Below are positions 25,101 to 36,726 of a stretch of 64,000 nt of DNA, piece by piece. The notes beneath the pieces are model-generated. The model worked only from the letters and a program-made list of their open reading frames with translations, was not told the origin of the DNA and did no database searches. Location of the stretch: assembly GCA_032358165.1 (NCBI GenBank), contig JAALGY010000028.1, positions 1,240,001-1,304,000 of the forward strand. The letters are read 5' to 3'. This DNA is from Diplosphaera chodatii (taxonomy: Eukaryota > Chlorophyta > Trebouxiophyceae > Prasiolales > Stichococcaceae). The number at the start of each line of letters is the position of its first letter. Within the stretch, counting starts at the first letter, position 1. Both the position numbers and the translations under genes were made by a program.

Positions 25101-25517
25101 TGCTGGTGCTGGTGCGCCATCGCCAGTCTGCTGCTGACATGGTTGATCCGGCTGTGCTGGTGCGTGCGACGCACCGGAGCGGTCCTCCGGCACTGACGCC
25201 AGCTGCGCTGCTGCATCGCCGCCCCGCGCGTCTGTGCACCCGCCGGTGTGCGCGTCCAGCAGCAGCCTAGGCAGCGACTTGCCGCACACCGGGCACGTCG
25301 CATAGGACGACTCGCCACGCGGCGTGCGCACGCGCTTGGTCGCGGGCGATGCCGCGGCGGGAGACAGCGAGCCGCCCGCCCGGTGCAGCGCCCCCTGGAT
25401 CGCGTCCAGCGCCGAGGACGTGGGCGTTGCGGGCTGTTTGCGTTTGCCCAGCAGCACATCGAACGCCGACTGCTTGCGTGCAGGGCTGCGCTGCGCATCG
25501 CCATGCATGCCTTTCAA
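22117..25517 (-). CDS. UBZ4-type zinc-finger protein of an uncharacterised conserved family
   Basis: Twelve phase-consistent exons give 743 aa: 24741-25517, 24499-24655, 24275-24384, 24067-24233, 23785-23935, 23649-23729, 23360-23611, 23165-23243, 22914-22982, 22613-22713, 22420-22506 and 22117-22317. Residues 75-94 form a Rad18-like UBZ4 finger, Cys-x2-Cys-x11-His-x3-Cys, which in other proteins binds ubiquitin at DNA lesions (RAD18, FAN1, SNM1A). A disordered Ala/Gln/Ser linker runs to about residue 250. The rest is helical and looks conserved: FFLERCDDGAWKWHWW, a CGWQDLPALQAVFEIRC segment, KSALQKDVRLCRGHSAIR, LRRLAVICVEDAVLPP, VWLMAACSKGYTLS, DIPLSAIDFHCS and VIWHFRSGVSNKQP. I recall similar unnamed plant and protist proteins but cannot name the family or a catalytic site. 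Three introns (after 23785, 23165 and 22613) have GC donors. It converges on PHT4 with 119 bp between stops. Confidence 0.75.
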
Positions 25518-25833
25518 AACTTCAAATCAAATCATGCACTCAGCTGTGTAATTTGCACTGCCAAGAATGGGCTTCATGCGCTGGTGATGCTCATAGATCA
25601 AGCAGACGATGCAAATGTTCATAGGTGTCGACTGCACCTGATCTGAGGGTGTGGGAGCCACCGGGAAGCCAAATGCTGCCAGCTTTGGCCATCATGATCG
25701 CGTGTTATTTGCGTGAAATGTGCGATTGCGCCGTGCAACCGATACTATATATGTTTCAACTCTGACATGTGTAGTCATTGTAGTCATCACACTCCTGCTG
25801 TGAGTGCATGACAAGCCAGGGGCATGGCCCAAC
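25518..25833. promoter_or_regulatory. divergent intergenic region with TATA-like site, UBZ4 protein / TANGO2
   Basis: This 316-bp region lies between outward-facing genes. It contains TATATAT at 25746-25752, 82-88 bp upstream of the TANGO2 ATG, which is a reasonable TATA candidate. Nothing else stands out. Confidence 0.4.
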
Positions 25834-27213
25834 ATGTGCTGCGCCTTCTTCTGGCTCAATGCCCACCCGCAGCTCTTGCTGCTGCTAGCGTTCAACCGTG
25901 ATGAGTTTCTTGGGCGTCCGACTGAGGCGCTGCACATCTGGAGTGACACTGACATCATCGGCGGCCGGGACTGTGTAAACCACGGCACCTGGCTGGGGCT
26001 GTCCCGCAGCGGCCGCTTTGCATTTATCACCAACTTCCGCGAGGTTGGGTGCCTTGCCGGCTTTCAGCTTGCATATACGGACATGCTCAAACGTACGACC
26101 ATGACATGCTCAGACTGTCCGTGCAATATGCCGCAGCCGAACTTCGACAGTGTACGCGACGCACTCAGTCGTGGCGCTCTGCCCACATCCTTCCTGAACG
26201 GCAGCAAGTCGCCCGACGACTTCTGCGCCGAGTTGGATCTGCAGGCAAACCAACAGGCCATCGCGCCAGCATCATGCCTTGTAGCTCGCTCAGCGCCTGG
26301 AAACCCCAGCCGCGGTACACTGGCATATCGGTTCTCGTGCAGAGGTACAACGGGTTCAACCTGCTTGTCGGCGACCTCTCCGGTTCGTCGGCCGTGCAAG
26401 TGTCCAACCGAGTAGACAGCAGTGTTCAGCAGCTGGGGCCGGGGCTGCATGGCATCAGCAACGGCAAGCTTGGCGCTGCCAGCTGGCCAAAGGTGGCACT
26501 GACCTACCGACATTTCGAACAATCTGTGCACCAGCTGCACCTGAGTCTGTATAATTCATCTTGAAAGCTGGCAACTGCATAACAAGCATCACCATTGTGC
26601 AGGTGCAGGCCGGCGAACAGATGCTGCAGCAGGCACTGCAGCGTGCAAATCTGACAGATGAGCAGCTGCCATGGGATGAGATCTTTGCCGTGCTGGGCAA
26701 TGATCAGCGGCCAGCAGATGCGAACGTGCCGCGGACAGGTGCATGTCCTCTGAATGCCAGCTGTTGTGCTGCAGATTCATGAGCAGCAGGCGGCGGCATG
26801 CGGACAGCCTGCTGCTGGCTGCTTCTGATGCAAGGCTCTGTGCTTGGCAACGGTCAGAATGGGTTGGGAGGCAGCACGGCGCAACGCCCTGCTCTCAGAG
26901 GCCTAAATCAGAAGAAATGTGCCAACATAACATGTAAGAAACACCTGCGTGACATGCTTGCGGGCTGTCTGCAGGAGTGGACTGGGAGATGGACCTGCAG
27001 TGCAGCTCCATATTTGTGCCGCTCACGAAGCGTGATGGCCTGCTGTACGGCACGCGCAGCCAGACCGTTGCAGCGGTGTGGGCCTCCGGCAAGATAGACG
27101 TCCAGGAACGGTCGCTCAGTGAAGACGGTGCTGACTGGAAGCGCACATTGCTCACATCCAGCCTCAGCAATAGTGCAATCAGTTCTGGCAAGGCATGTGT
27201 CTCGAGAGCGTGA
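25834..27213 (+). CDS. TANGO2: TANGO2 / NRDE-family protein
   Basis: TANGO2 family members are small NRDE-domain proteins linked to haem or lipid handling and to Golgi organisation; their chemistry is unsettled. Five phase-consistent exons give 280 aa, close to human TANGO2: 25834-26043, 26137-26244, 26343-26492, 26603-26738 and 26975-27213. The start was set so that the protein begins MCC, because the family has a conserved Cys at position 2; an upstream in-frame ATG at 25804 would add ten residues. The NRDE motif is at residues 21-24 (AFNRDEFLGRPT). IIGGRDCVNHGTWLGLS, FAFITNFRE, YNGFNLLVGD, GLHGISNG and the C-terminal DGLLYGTRSQTV are all family landmarks. The last 20 residues after DWKRT are not conserved and might hide another splice. 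Intron 2 has a GC donor. Confidence 0.93.
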
Positions 27214-27602
27214 GCCGGCATACTTGTCGGATGGCATCAAGCGGACCACGGTGCGCATGATGGGTCCTGCTCAAGGTTGGCCAGCACTTTGAAACCCGCA
27301 ACACAACACACCGTGGCTCGAGCTGGAGCTGCGTATGATGGGAAACGCTGTCACCTGCCCTGTAGCAAAGTCAGCTGGATCTATCAAGTCATCACAGTTT
27401 ATGTCAGAGACGCTTGCAGAGTAGCACGAAAATGCATGTGTAAGACGTGTATAAATGTATGTAGCATCATCTTGGCATCAGCGTGTTTGCAGTTCTCGCG
27501 TCTGGCTCTCGGCTGCAGTCTTGAACACCCGCCTGGAGAGCATTCAGCAGGTCGGGGAATAGCACCGAACAGCACCTAGCTCTGTGCGTCGCAAACCATA
27601 AC
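27214..27602. promoter_or_regulatory. intergenic region, TANGO2 to methyltransferase
   Basis: This 389-bp spacer lies between two same-strand genes. It holds the TANGO2 3' UTR and the next promoter. TATAAAT at 27450-27456 is a possible TATA box, but about 150 bp from the next ATG. No exon-like sequence was seen. Confidence 0.4.
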
Positions 27603-29281
27603 ATGGAGCTACTACACAGGCAGGTCCTCGACCGTCGCGCCTTCGGCGGACGCAATGTGCACCACCAATCAAGCGCGGCTGCGCGCCATGCACGGCATGG
27701 ACCGCCGCGCTGCGCAGCGCGAGCCGCAGCCCCAGCGGTCGAGACCCTTCAGCCGAAGAACGTGCTGCTAGTGAAGGCAGTGGAGCTCCTGTTCAGCGTC
27801 AAGCCCATCTTTGCATGGGCTTCGGCAGCGGTGGGCGACTGCACCTGTGTGGCGATCTTCAGTGAGTATGACGTCCAGCTGGCGCTGCTCTGGTTTCGTC
27901 CTTACACAGGACTGATACATGTTGTGACTCTAAGCAGGCGAGGCAGAGGATTGTGGATCGCAGCAGGGCGATCGGGCTGGACTTTGAGGGCGAGGTCCAG
28001 CGGCTACAGACAGAGGCAGATTGGGATGCTCTGCTGGCAGAAGCGACTGATCCAGACGTCGCACTGCCTGCCTACTATACGCAGCCGTTCCACGCCTACG
28101 AAATGGGTGAGCAGCAGCCACATGCTCGCAGCATGCGCACACACGCAAGGTGCACCACGACCCGGCTTTGAAACTATAGGCACTTGCTGTGCAGGCAACC
28201 TGTGCTGGGAGGCCGCCATGGAGTTTGAGGTGGCGTCCAGGTCGGTGCACTGCAGCGTTCTGGACGACCAGCCCGACCCGCAGGGGGACGACAAGTTCAG
28301 GGCAGCCTTCATGGACATCGCCAAGCGCTTCATGGCAGAGGTACTGCGTCATGGCAACGCGCACGGAAACCTGCTGTGGTGGCGATGCGCGGTGGAGGAT
28401 CAATTAGAAGGTTGAACTGTTATGTGTGCTGTTGCGTGATCAGGCCGACACGAGGGAGGTCAATGATGCCGTCGACCTTGGCTGTGCCACGGGGTTGAGC
28501 ACAATGCACGTCAGGCGGGCGTTTCCCGGCGCACAGGTCACTGGGTGTGACCTCAGCCCGCACATGGTCGCTGTGGGGCGGCACCTGCAGCAGCGAGTGG
28601 TGAGAAGCGTCTTCGAACTATTGAGTGCACGTCTGTGCCTCTGCTGGCATGTTTGCATGGGCACAGGCTTATGCCTTACCATGCTGTACAACATCAATAG
28701 AACGGTTGCTCCACCTCCTGTAGGCGCAGGATGAGCGGCATGGCACCAAGCCGCTGCGCTTCCGGCACGCAAACGCTGAGGCCACCGGGCTGCCTGCCGA
28801 CTCAGTGGATCTGGTGACGCTGTGCCTGGTCGCACACGAGCTGCCAGCAGATGTGACGGCGAACATATTCCGCGAGGCGTACAGGCTGCTGCGACCGGGC
28901 GGCGCCCTCGCCATCATGGAGGTAGAGTACTAGCTACGGTGTTGCTGCAGCATGCGACCCCCGCACCGCTGTTGTACAAGATCAGTCTCAGACAGACGGC
29001 CTCACCACACGTCTTGCATCTGCAAAGTGTGCCTTCGGTCAGAAAGCTGGTCGACCAACATCAAGTGCCTGCTGCTGTAGATGGACCCGGCCTCGCCCAT
29101 CTGGCGGCGCATCTTTGGCAACCCGGCAGCTTTCGTCGCCTTCAAGGCCACGGAGCCATGGCTGATGGAGTATGTGGGGTTGGACATGGAGATGGCACTG
29201 GCAGCGGCTGGGTTTGCACCGCCTCAGACAGGATCCAACTCGCCACGCCACAAGACGGTAGTGGCTGTAAAGCCACGGTGA
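27603..29281 (+). CDS. SAM-dependent methyltransferase, plastid type (At4g29590-like)
   Basis: This is a class I methyltransferase resembling plant plastid proteins of the UbiE/MPBQ-like group; its substrate is unknown. Six phase-consistent exons give 363 aa: 27603-27830, 27938-28106, 28195-28340, 28444-28599, 28730-28921 and 29081-29281. The N-terminal 45 residues are Arg/His/Ala-rich and fit a transit peptide. The conserved pre-domain LPAYYTQPFHAYEMGNLCWE is typical of this plant family. SAM motif I is VDLGCATGLST (around residue 191), followed by VTGCDLSPHMVAVG, motif III-like YRLLRPGGALAIME, and a C-terminal FVAFKATEPWLMEY segment. The first ATG in frame was used. It converges on the bL25 gene with 167 bp between stops. 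Confidence 0.9.
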
Positions 29282-29448
29282 CGCATCCGGATGTGAGACA
29301 TGCGATGGAGCATTGTCAGGCATGGCAACAACCAGAGATGCGGCCTGACATAATTCCGAGGGATGAGCATTGCAGAACACATTGTTGACCTTGGTAGTAT
29401 TCAATTTAAGTGTTCTTCTCCTGCCTGCCAACCAGACGCACACAACAA

Positions 29449-30873
29449 TCACCGGTTGCCCTTGCCGCCGATCCTCACTACTGGGTGGCGCATGTCCTTC
29501 GCTAGTAGCGTGTGCGTGCCAGCTGGCAACCGCGCTGCAAGTGCTCCCAACGTGAGCTTGTCACTCAAATCCATCGCCGACACATCGATCTGCACAGAGA
29601 GCAGTGAACATCTGCTGGCACAAACATCAGCAGCGGTGTGCAAATATCGGAAGAGTCTCCGCTCGCATGTCACGACCAGTCATCGCATTGCCACACCTCG
29701 ATGCTGGGCAGTATGGTGTCTCCGGGGCAGGACACTGAGACGGTGCGCTGCACCACGTTCACCCAGCCGCCCCGCTTGATGCCCGGCGACACATCCTCTC
29801 CGGTGATCTGCAGCACAGCACATCCCATGTCTGCTGGCAATGCTTCCCCACCAAACCATCGCATCCATGGCAGCTGGTCTTGAACACTCCAGAGCCTGGC
29901 CTGCCAAACTCCCGGGTCGCATTGAGGCCCGGTCATCCTCCCACCGTTATGGGGACCTCAAACACTGCTCGTCGCTCCACGGGCATGTGCATGAAGGTCA
30001 CGTTCTCGACCTTGTCCGTCACCGAGTTCATGTGAAGCAGCCGCGGCTGCAGCCAGCAGCCAGCATGTGTGACACGATGACATCAGATCGTGCATTGACA
30101 GCATGTCAGCAGGAGGGCCCAACCCAAGTCACGGCACCAGAGCTCCGCACCACAACTCTGTACGACTGCTGCTGGTCGCCCTCAACCGCGACATTGAGCA
30201 CATGGCACAGGAATGACTGCCGCCCATGCTGCTTGATCTGGAGAACAGCAGCCAGAGTCGACATCACAAGAATTCCTTGGAAGCAAGGTGCGTTACACCA
30301 GCTGTCTCAGGCACCTTGACAGCAATTTCACACACGAGGCGCACCAGCCGTGTGATCTCTTGGGAATCCAGCGCCAGCAGCTGCGATTTATTGCCTGGCA
30401 GAGAGAACAGTATGGCTGGCGTCTGCCCGGCCTGCATCATCACGAGAAGGTGTGGTTGTGTTGGTCATGTCGAAGATGTGCTGGCTTGTAGACCGTCATT
30501 GCTACCTTCAGAATTGACCCTACCCTGCGCATCCGCTCCGCCGCTGTCGATCCAGATCCCTGACGCGGCACTGCTGCGATGCTGATTTCGGTCTCCGCAT
30601 CAGTGTCTAGAAGGATGTCGGCTGTTGTCTCTGCACGAGGCGAGAGCAAGCACAGTGACATGGCCAGGGCGTGGCGATGGACAGCAGGACACAACATCCT
30701 GTGGCGGCACATGCTCTTGGGCGTCTCGTCAGCACCAGCTACGACAACATCCCACCTGGCGGCTGTACTTCCACTGCAGCAGGCTGCGCAAACTGTCTGC
30801 ACAGGGCTGGAATCGGTTCCGCAAGGGTGCTACATGACCGCAGCACATGCGCACGCCGCAATGCAGCAAGCAT
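29449..30873 (-). CDS. organellar ribosomal protein bL25-like
   Basis: bL25 is a large-subunit protein that binds 5S rRNA in bacterial-type ribosomes. Seven phase-consistent exons give 258 aa: 30756-30873, 30524-30630, 30315-30431, 30157-30237, 29945-30046, 29697-29807 and 29449-29589. The start MLAALRRAHVLRSCSTLA looks like a mitochondrial presequence. The L25 core follows: SGSTAAERMRRAGQTPAILF, KQHGRQSFLCHVLNV, PRLLHMNSVTDKVENVTFMH, then the TL5/CTC beta domain with ITGEDVSPGIKRGGWVNVVQ, ILPSIEIDVSAMDLSDKLTL and RLPAGTHTLL. The plant homologues with this layout are mitochondrial, which fits the presequence, but plastid targeting is not excluded. It diverges from the VPS10 receptor gene. Confidence 0.92.
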
Positions 30874-31226
30874 GGAAGCAAGCTGCGACCCTGCGTGCCG
30901 CCGCTAACTCAGGCAGCTATCAATGATGAGCACAACAAGGCTGCCAGAGCCGTTGCATGAGAGAATGCACATCCGTTGCCAGCTTTGGTGCTTTGCAGTG
31001 TGCAAGGGGGCGACAGGATGCTCCCCCGTTGTGACAGCTTCTCACAGGAAGAGCTGGGTTGCAGGGTGTTTCTGCGTTGCAAGCAACTGCCCCAAAGTCT
31101 GCAAAGCACTCGAAATAGATTTGCAGGTGTCCTGCCGTCTTTAGGAGGCCTTGCGCCAGGTTGCGAGGTGAATTGTACTTTAATCCATGCCTGGCAGGGA
31201 GGTGCAGCGGTAGTGGGCTGTGGCTT
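30874..31226. promoter_or_regulatory. divergent intergenic region, bL25 / VPS10 receptor
   Basis: This 353-bp region between two outward-facing ATGs should hold both promoters. I see no TATA box or repeat. Confidence 0.5.
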
Positions 31227-34200
31227 ATGCAGAAGCACGGGTCGTGGCAGGCAGCTGCGCTGCTGTGCAGCCTGCTGCTGCTGGCAGCGGTGCAGCACGG
31301 CAGCTCCACATGCAAGGGGCATGACTGTGATGAGCAGCACTCCAGAGCAAAGGCAGCGGGCCTGCTGGGCGCCGTGCGAGCCGCGGTGCAGCAGCCCAAG
31401 CAGTGCAGAGGCGCCAAGGTGTACCCGGTGGAGGGCAAGCTGAAGCCGCAGGAGATGGCGACGCCGCCCGTTAACGTCCGCTGGGCGGGCAAGGATGCAG
31501 ACATCGACAAGGTGCAGCTGTTGTGTCGTGAACAGGCTCATCGCCTGTATGCGTCATGCACAGTGCCGAATGTCACAGTGGGCTCATCGTTGCCAGCCTG
31601 CTGCGGACTGCTGTGCAGTTTGTGTTTGCGCTGACGCGGGGTGCTGATGGGCTGGTGGGCGGCCGCCTGTACCGCAGCGACTACTATGGCAAGGCGGACA
31701 CCTGGGACGACAGGACCAACGAGATGACAGGCGAGCAGGCTGCGCAGCAGCCATGCACAGCCTGTCATCTGCGCGCGTCAGGCGAAGTGCTTGCAGCTTG
31801 AGTGCGTCACCTGCTGTGCTGAACGCTGTGGATGGCTGGATGCAGATGCGCTGGATGAGGACGACAAGAAGCACGCGCTCGTCGGCGTCGTGGACATGCA
31901 CTTCCTGAAGGAGCACCCAGGGCACATCCTGTTCCAGGGCCCCGGTCACATACACTGGATCAGCGAGGACTACGGCAAGACGTACACCGCAGTGGACACA
32001 CCCGGCGGCACGCTCGGCTACGGCAGGTGTGCATCTGCAGATGAGGTACTGCAACGGCCTTCTGTGACGTTGCAGCAGGGTGTTTGTTGTCGGGCAGCGC
32101 CTAAAAGGTACCTGTGTTGCGGTGCAGTGAGATCAAGATCCACCCCACACACCCAGACTGGGTCCTTGCGCGAGTACGGCGCAACGAGTGCCTGAAGGTG
32201 TGTCAGGACAACCTTCAACCCGGGATGTTCAGCAGCGCTATGTCTGCGCCTTCTCCACAACCCTGATGTTGTCTCACGCTCATTTGTGGCCCCGTGCAGG
32301 ACGACTCGGCGATCAGCAAGTGGTGCGCCTTCGACCTGTTCCTGTCCCAGGACTTTGCGCGGTCGTGGAAGAACCTGACGGCGGAGTCGAAGGGCGTGCT
32401 CGCGTCCTTCTGGGACTTTGAGTGGGGCGCCAGCCTCAAGCGGCGCAGGGTGCGGCTTGAGCATGATGTAAAGCAGCCTGTCCTGACATGCACTGTCATG
32501 GTTGCCAAACATGCTGCTCAGGTGCCCTGACGGTCAGGCGTCAGCTTCGCAGGAGGACCCGTTTCCTGACCAGACCATCCTGGCGACGGTGTATGAGAGC
32601 ACCGCCAAGATGAAGGGGCCCTACCCGGGCTGGGACAAGGACATGCACTTCGTCGTGTCCACGGACTTCTTCAAGACCCGGCCGCGCAACATTGTGCCCT
32701 GCGGCAACCAGTTCGAGGTGAGCGGCAGCCCGCCGTCCTGCGCCATGTGTCAGGCTCTCGGTGAACAGCATCTGTGTACTCACCTGCGGCCCTCCTTACG
32801 TCCTCGGGTGTGTGCCGAACAGATCATCAACGACCAGATCTACCTGGCCGCGCCATCAGACTGCCCCCTGCACCCTGACGGCACGAAGCGCAAGGGCGGC
32901 AGCAGCAGCGGCGGCGGCCGCGCCCGGACAGTCTCCCTGCTCGTGTCAGCCGACGAGGGGCTGTCCTTCTCGGAGGCCTGCATCCCCATTAAGTGGCTGG
33001 ACAAGGGCTACAACCTGTTCGAGACGCACGGAGGCGACGGCGCCTTCGTGATCGTAAGTGATGGCTTGCAGTTTCGGAACTGGATGTGTGGGTGCTATGC
33101 TCTACTATTCGTCAACTGTGAGATGGATGTCTATACACATTTGACGCTTCTGACGTGCAGGTGGACCACGACGAGACCGACGAGTTCCAGGCAAAGGCAC
33201 CCATCTCGGTGATCTACAACCCTGGCCCCAACAGCACCATATACTCGCTGGGCATGCGCCGCAACTTCCGCCGCGGCTACGTGACCGACTTTGCGCGGGT
33301 GGAGGGGCTGCCAGGTGAGCACATGCCGGCTTTCAATTGCAGCACACAAATGATGCAATGGTAGTACATTGCTGTCTTGTTGTGATGCGCCATGCACATC
33401 TCTGATTACCATCTCAGCCGTGGCCTCACCGACACAACAGGCATGTACATGGCGAATCAGCTGGACGGCAAGATCTTCAAGGATCCCAGCCTGCTGCCGA
33501 CAAAGGGAGCCTACAGCCAGTTTGTCCAGACCAAGGTGCGCGCCCGCTGTCTGCTCGCCGATGTAACAGCATTTGGGGCAGTATAATGCGCAGATGTTTG
33601 TGTTCATTGCGCTGCAGGCAAGAGTGCTGAGCTCGTGTGCCCTTGCCCCTCTGCAGATCTCGTTCAACGGTGGTGAGAACTGGGAGGAGCTGGCGGCGCC
33701 TGAGCATGTGACGTACCCCGAGTGCTCCACATGTCGTCCTTCAGACAACTGCAAGCTGCACCTTCATGGACCTTCCTCGTGGCACTACGGAGCAGGTATG
33801 CTTGCTGGGCAAGTGCGCTGAGTCCCCACTGGACGTACTTGACTCTCACATCAAGTGTGCACTGCTGACCACCTTGTCGCCTCCATGCAGACGCGCGGCC
33901 GAGCTTCTATTCGCACAAGTCGGCCCCAGGCGTTGTGATGGCAGTCGGCAACACAGGTGTGCTGCTCTAACTCGGGAGTTTTCCGACAACTGGCTTGCCA
34001 AGTGGTTCGTGTGTCCAACTTGTAAGCTCCAAGGGTCACCATCAGGCTGCTGCCTGCTTCGAATGCCAGACTGCTGTATGCAGGCGAGTACCTGGATGAG
34101 GCTGCCGACACCACCTGCACCTGGGTCTCGCCAGACGGCGGCATCACCTGGAACGACGTCCTGCCCTCGGCTGCCATCTATGAGGTGCATCATTCGACAG

Positions 34201-36237
34201 TAGCACAGTCAATGACCTTGCAATGCAGCTCCAGCGCCAGGCAGTAGCGGCTGCATGTGCAGGGTCAACACCCATGGTGCTGTGTTGCAGGTGGGCGACC
34301 ACGGCGGCATCATCATCATGGCGGTGCACGGCTCCACGGCGCCGACGGAGGAGGTGTACTTCAGCCTGGACACCGGCGGCTGCTGGCGCACGGTGCAGCT
34401 GGCGGAGGCCATCAGCATCCAGAACATCAGGTGCGCATGTGACGAGCTCCGCCGGTCACGGCAGGCATCTTCTGTATGGATGTGGTAATATGCTGCAGTG
34501 CGCCCTGCGGCCGTCGCTGTGTCCTTCATTGGTGCACACAAGCCATGCGCATGCCAATGCATTGCACTCACGCACTGCCCGGTCTTGCCCACCTTGACAC
34601 GACAACCTCTGATCTGCTGCAGGGTGGAGCCAACAGGTGACAGCGACACATTCATCGTGCACGGGCAGGCGTGCATTGCGAGTGACGCACACCCGACATG
34701 CACGCACGACCCGCACTCCAAGGTGCCGCCGGCGGGTCGCACCTACACCATCGACATCACCGACATGATGGGTCCCGACCTCAAGGTACGTAAATGTGGA
34801 GAGCAACAACTGGGATTGCATTGGGTGAAGAGGACTGAGGGCCTGTGGCTGACGTTGATGTGCAACCCACACTCTTCTTCTAATGCAATGCACCAAATTG
34901 CAGGAGTGCAAGGACTCCGAGTACGAGGAGTGGTCCCCGCCACGGCCGGAGACGTGCCTGCTGGGCCAGAACTACACCATGAGGCGGCGCAAGCGCGAGG
35001 CGTCGTGCTTCAACAGCTACGACTTCAATGACGTGCGGACCAATGGCACTGCGTCGTGCCCAGTCTGCACACTTGCTGTATTGCCCACTGCCTCACGTTT
35101 CAACTGCAAGCTAACATGCGTGCTCGCATGACGCAGAACACGGAGTCGAAGCCGTGCCCATGCTCGCTGATTGATACAGAGTGTGAGTTTGGGTACGAGT
35201 ACAACAGCCGGGTGCATGAGTGCCAGAAGCTGCCAGACGTCGAGCTCAACCAGTGCCGGGTGCGCTGTTGCTCATCTTCAAACAGCTGTGTCATGTGCCA
35301 AGGTGTGACTGTAAAATTTGCAGTCCCTTGCAAAACTCAGCTGTAATGCTTTGTGTGCGATGCGTTTGCAGCTGGTTCAGCAGAAGAAGTATTTCGAGAG
35401 CTCAACGCACCGACGGCTGCTACACGAAGACCAGTGCGAAGGCATTGAACGTGTCATCCCAGACACAAATGGTGCCGGCGTTCCCAAGGGTAAGCATTAC
35501 CTTGCGATGGAGGTACAGCTTCAAATGCGCCTGACTTCATGTTTGTGCCCGACCTGCAACACGAGTGCAGGGCCATCCATGTGTCTGCTCGTTCAGCGGA
35601 GGTAGACAAAAAACGAGGGTCAGCTGAGTGAACACATGTGGCAATGCAGGGGGCCTGCCCAAGGGGGGCGGTTCGCACTCTGGGGTTGCGCACTTCTTCC
35701 TGTTCCTTCTGCTGGCGGGCATCGCGACAATAGGCTTTGGCATCTGGTGGTCCCAGGTATACGTGACCCCGCACTGTAGGCTTTCAAAGATGCATCTGGT
35801 GCACCCCACCTTGCTGCCACACTTTGCAACGCAGTCGAGCCTCCCGCATCTTTCTGGAAAACGCATGCTTGCAGCTGAAATCAGCAAGCTACCATCCGCA
35901 GTATGCGGGAGACTCCTCCAAGGCGAGGATTGAGGAGATCGTCGGCCCAGCCTTTGAGGCTGTCGTGGGTGTCATTGGCTCGCTCATACTCTGGTGCCGC
36001 GAGAGATTCTCAGGTGAGCGGTATGGCAGCGTCGTCCGATGTCCTACTGGCTGCTGCTGTCGGCAGAGCAGCCAGAACATCTTGCTCTGCCGAGCTGATG
36101 AGGCTGTGACCGTCCATGCAGGCCGTTCACCGGGGTCGGAGGCACAGGAGGCATACTTCCAGCCCCTTGCAGGCGGCGAAGATGACTTTGCGAGCCCAGC
36201 AGAGTATGGTCAGAACGACTTTGGGGTGCGGCGGTGA
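31227..36237 (+). CDS. VPS10/sortilin-type vacuolar sorting receptor
   Basis: This is a type I membrane receptor that sorts soluble cargo from the trans-Golgi to endosome or vacuole. Twenty phase-consistent exons give 918 aa: 31227-31511, 31619-31730, 31846-32026, 32128-32197, 32300-32449, 32553-32717, 32823-33053, 33161-33314, 33441-33535, 33657-33795, 33891-33956, 34084-34184, 34291-34430, 34623-34785, 34904-35032, 35137-35259, 35372-35489, 35650-35756, 35902-36013 and 36122-36237. A signal peptide (MQKHGSWQAAALLCSLLLLA) opens the protein. BNR/Asp-box repeats of the ten-bladed propeller include ISEDYGKTY, LSQDFARSW, VSADEGLSF, FNGGENWEEL, SPDGGITWND and SLDTGGCWRT. The 10CC module ends CFNSYDFND and CPCSLIDTECEFGYEY. 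One TM helix lies near residues 820-842 (FFLFLLLAGIATIGFGIWW). The cytosolic tail has an aromatic EAYFQPL motif. Intron 2 has a GC donor. Confidence 0.94.
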
Positions 36238-36726
36238 CATCGCTACGGTTGTGTGAGCAGGCTGTTGAAACTTGTGATTGATGTAAAGTAGACAGCGAAC
36301 TATGTAGCGTATGTAGGGTGCAGCAGCGTGTAGGATGCAGTAGCACACCAACTGGAAGCCTGTCCACATGGTCACCCTGGAGCGGAGTGTCGGAGACCTC
36401 CCAAACCCCATGCTCAGCGGACCGTACCGCCGCAAACCGCCCTTCTGCACATAGCTCCGTATGCATGTTGCTTTCACATGTCTTATATGATTACCTCCGC
36501 CTGTGCAATCTTTGACGTGCGCCTTCTGGCTTGTCCTTTCAACAACATATAGTCATATGACTCATCAGCGTTGAGCGACACAACTTTCGATTCAGCCGTA
36601 GGCAGCAGCTGCACATGCGTCCTGCCTGAATCTGCATTGCAAGGGCTTCAGACAGCATCACCGTGCCCGACACGTGCACATATATAAGCCCGCTATCTGC
36701 ACCAGCTGCACTCTGCACCTGGCGCA
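36238..36726. promoter_or_regulatory. intergenic region, VPS10 receptor to threonine aldolase
   Basis: This 489-bp spacer between same-strand genes holds the VPS10 3' UTR and the next promoter. A TGTAA, the usual chlorophyte polyadenylation signal, occurs about 45 bp after the VPS10 stop. Confidence 0.45.
36671..36688 (+). promoter_or_regulatory. G-box (CACGTG) plus TATA box upstream of threonine aldolase
   Basis: CACGTG at 36671-36676 is followed five bases later by TATATAAG at 36681-36688, 39-46 bp upstream of the ATG. The pairing and spacing make this the best core-promoter candidate in the window. In plants CACGTG is bound by bHLH and bZIP factors, often light-related; whether that applies here is inference. 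Confidence 0.55.
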
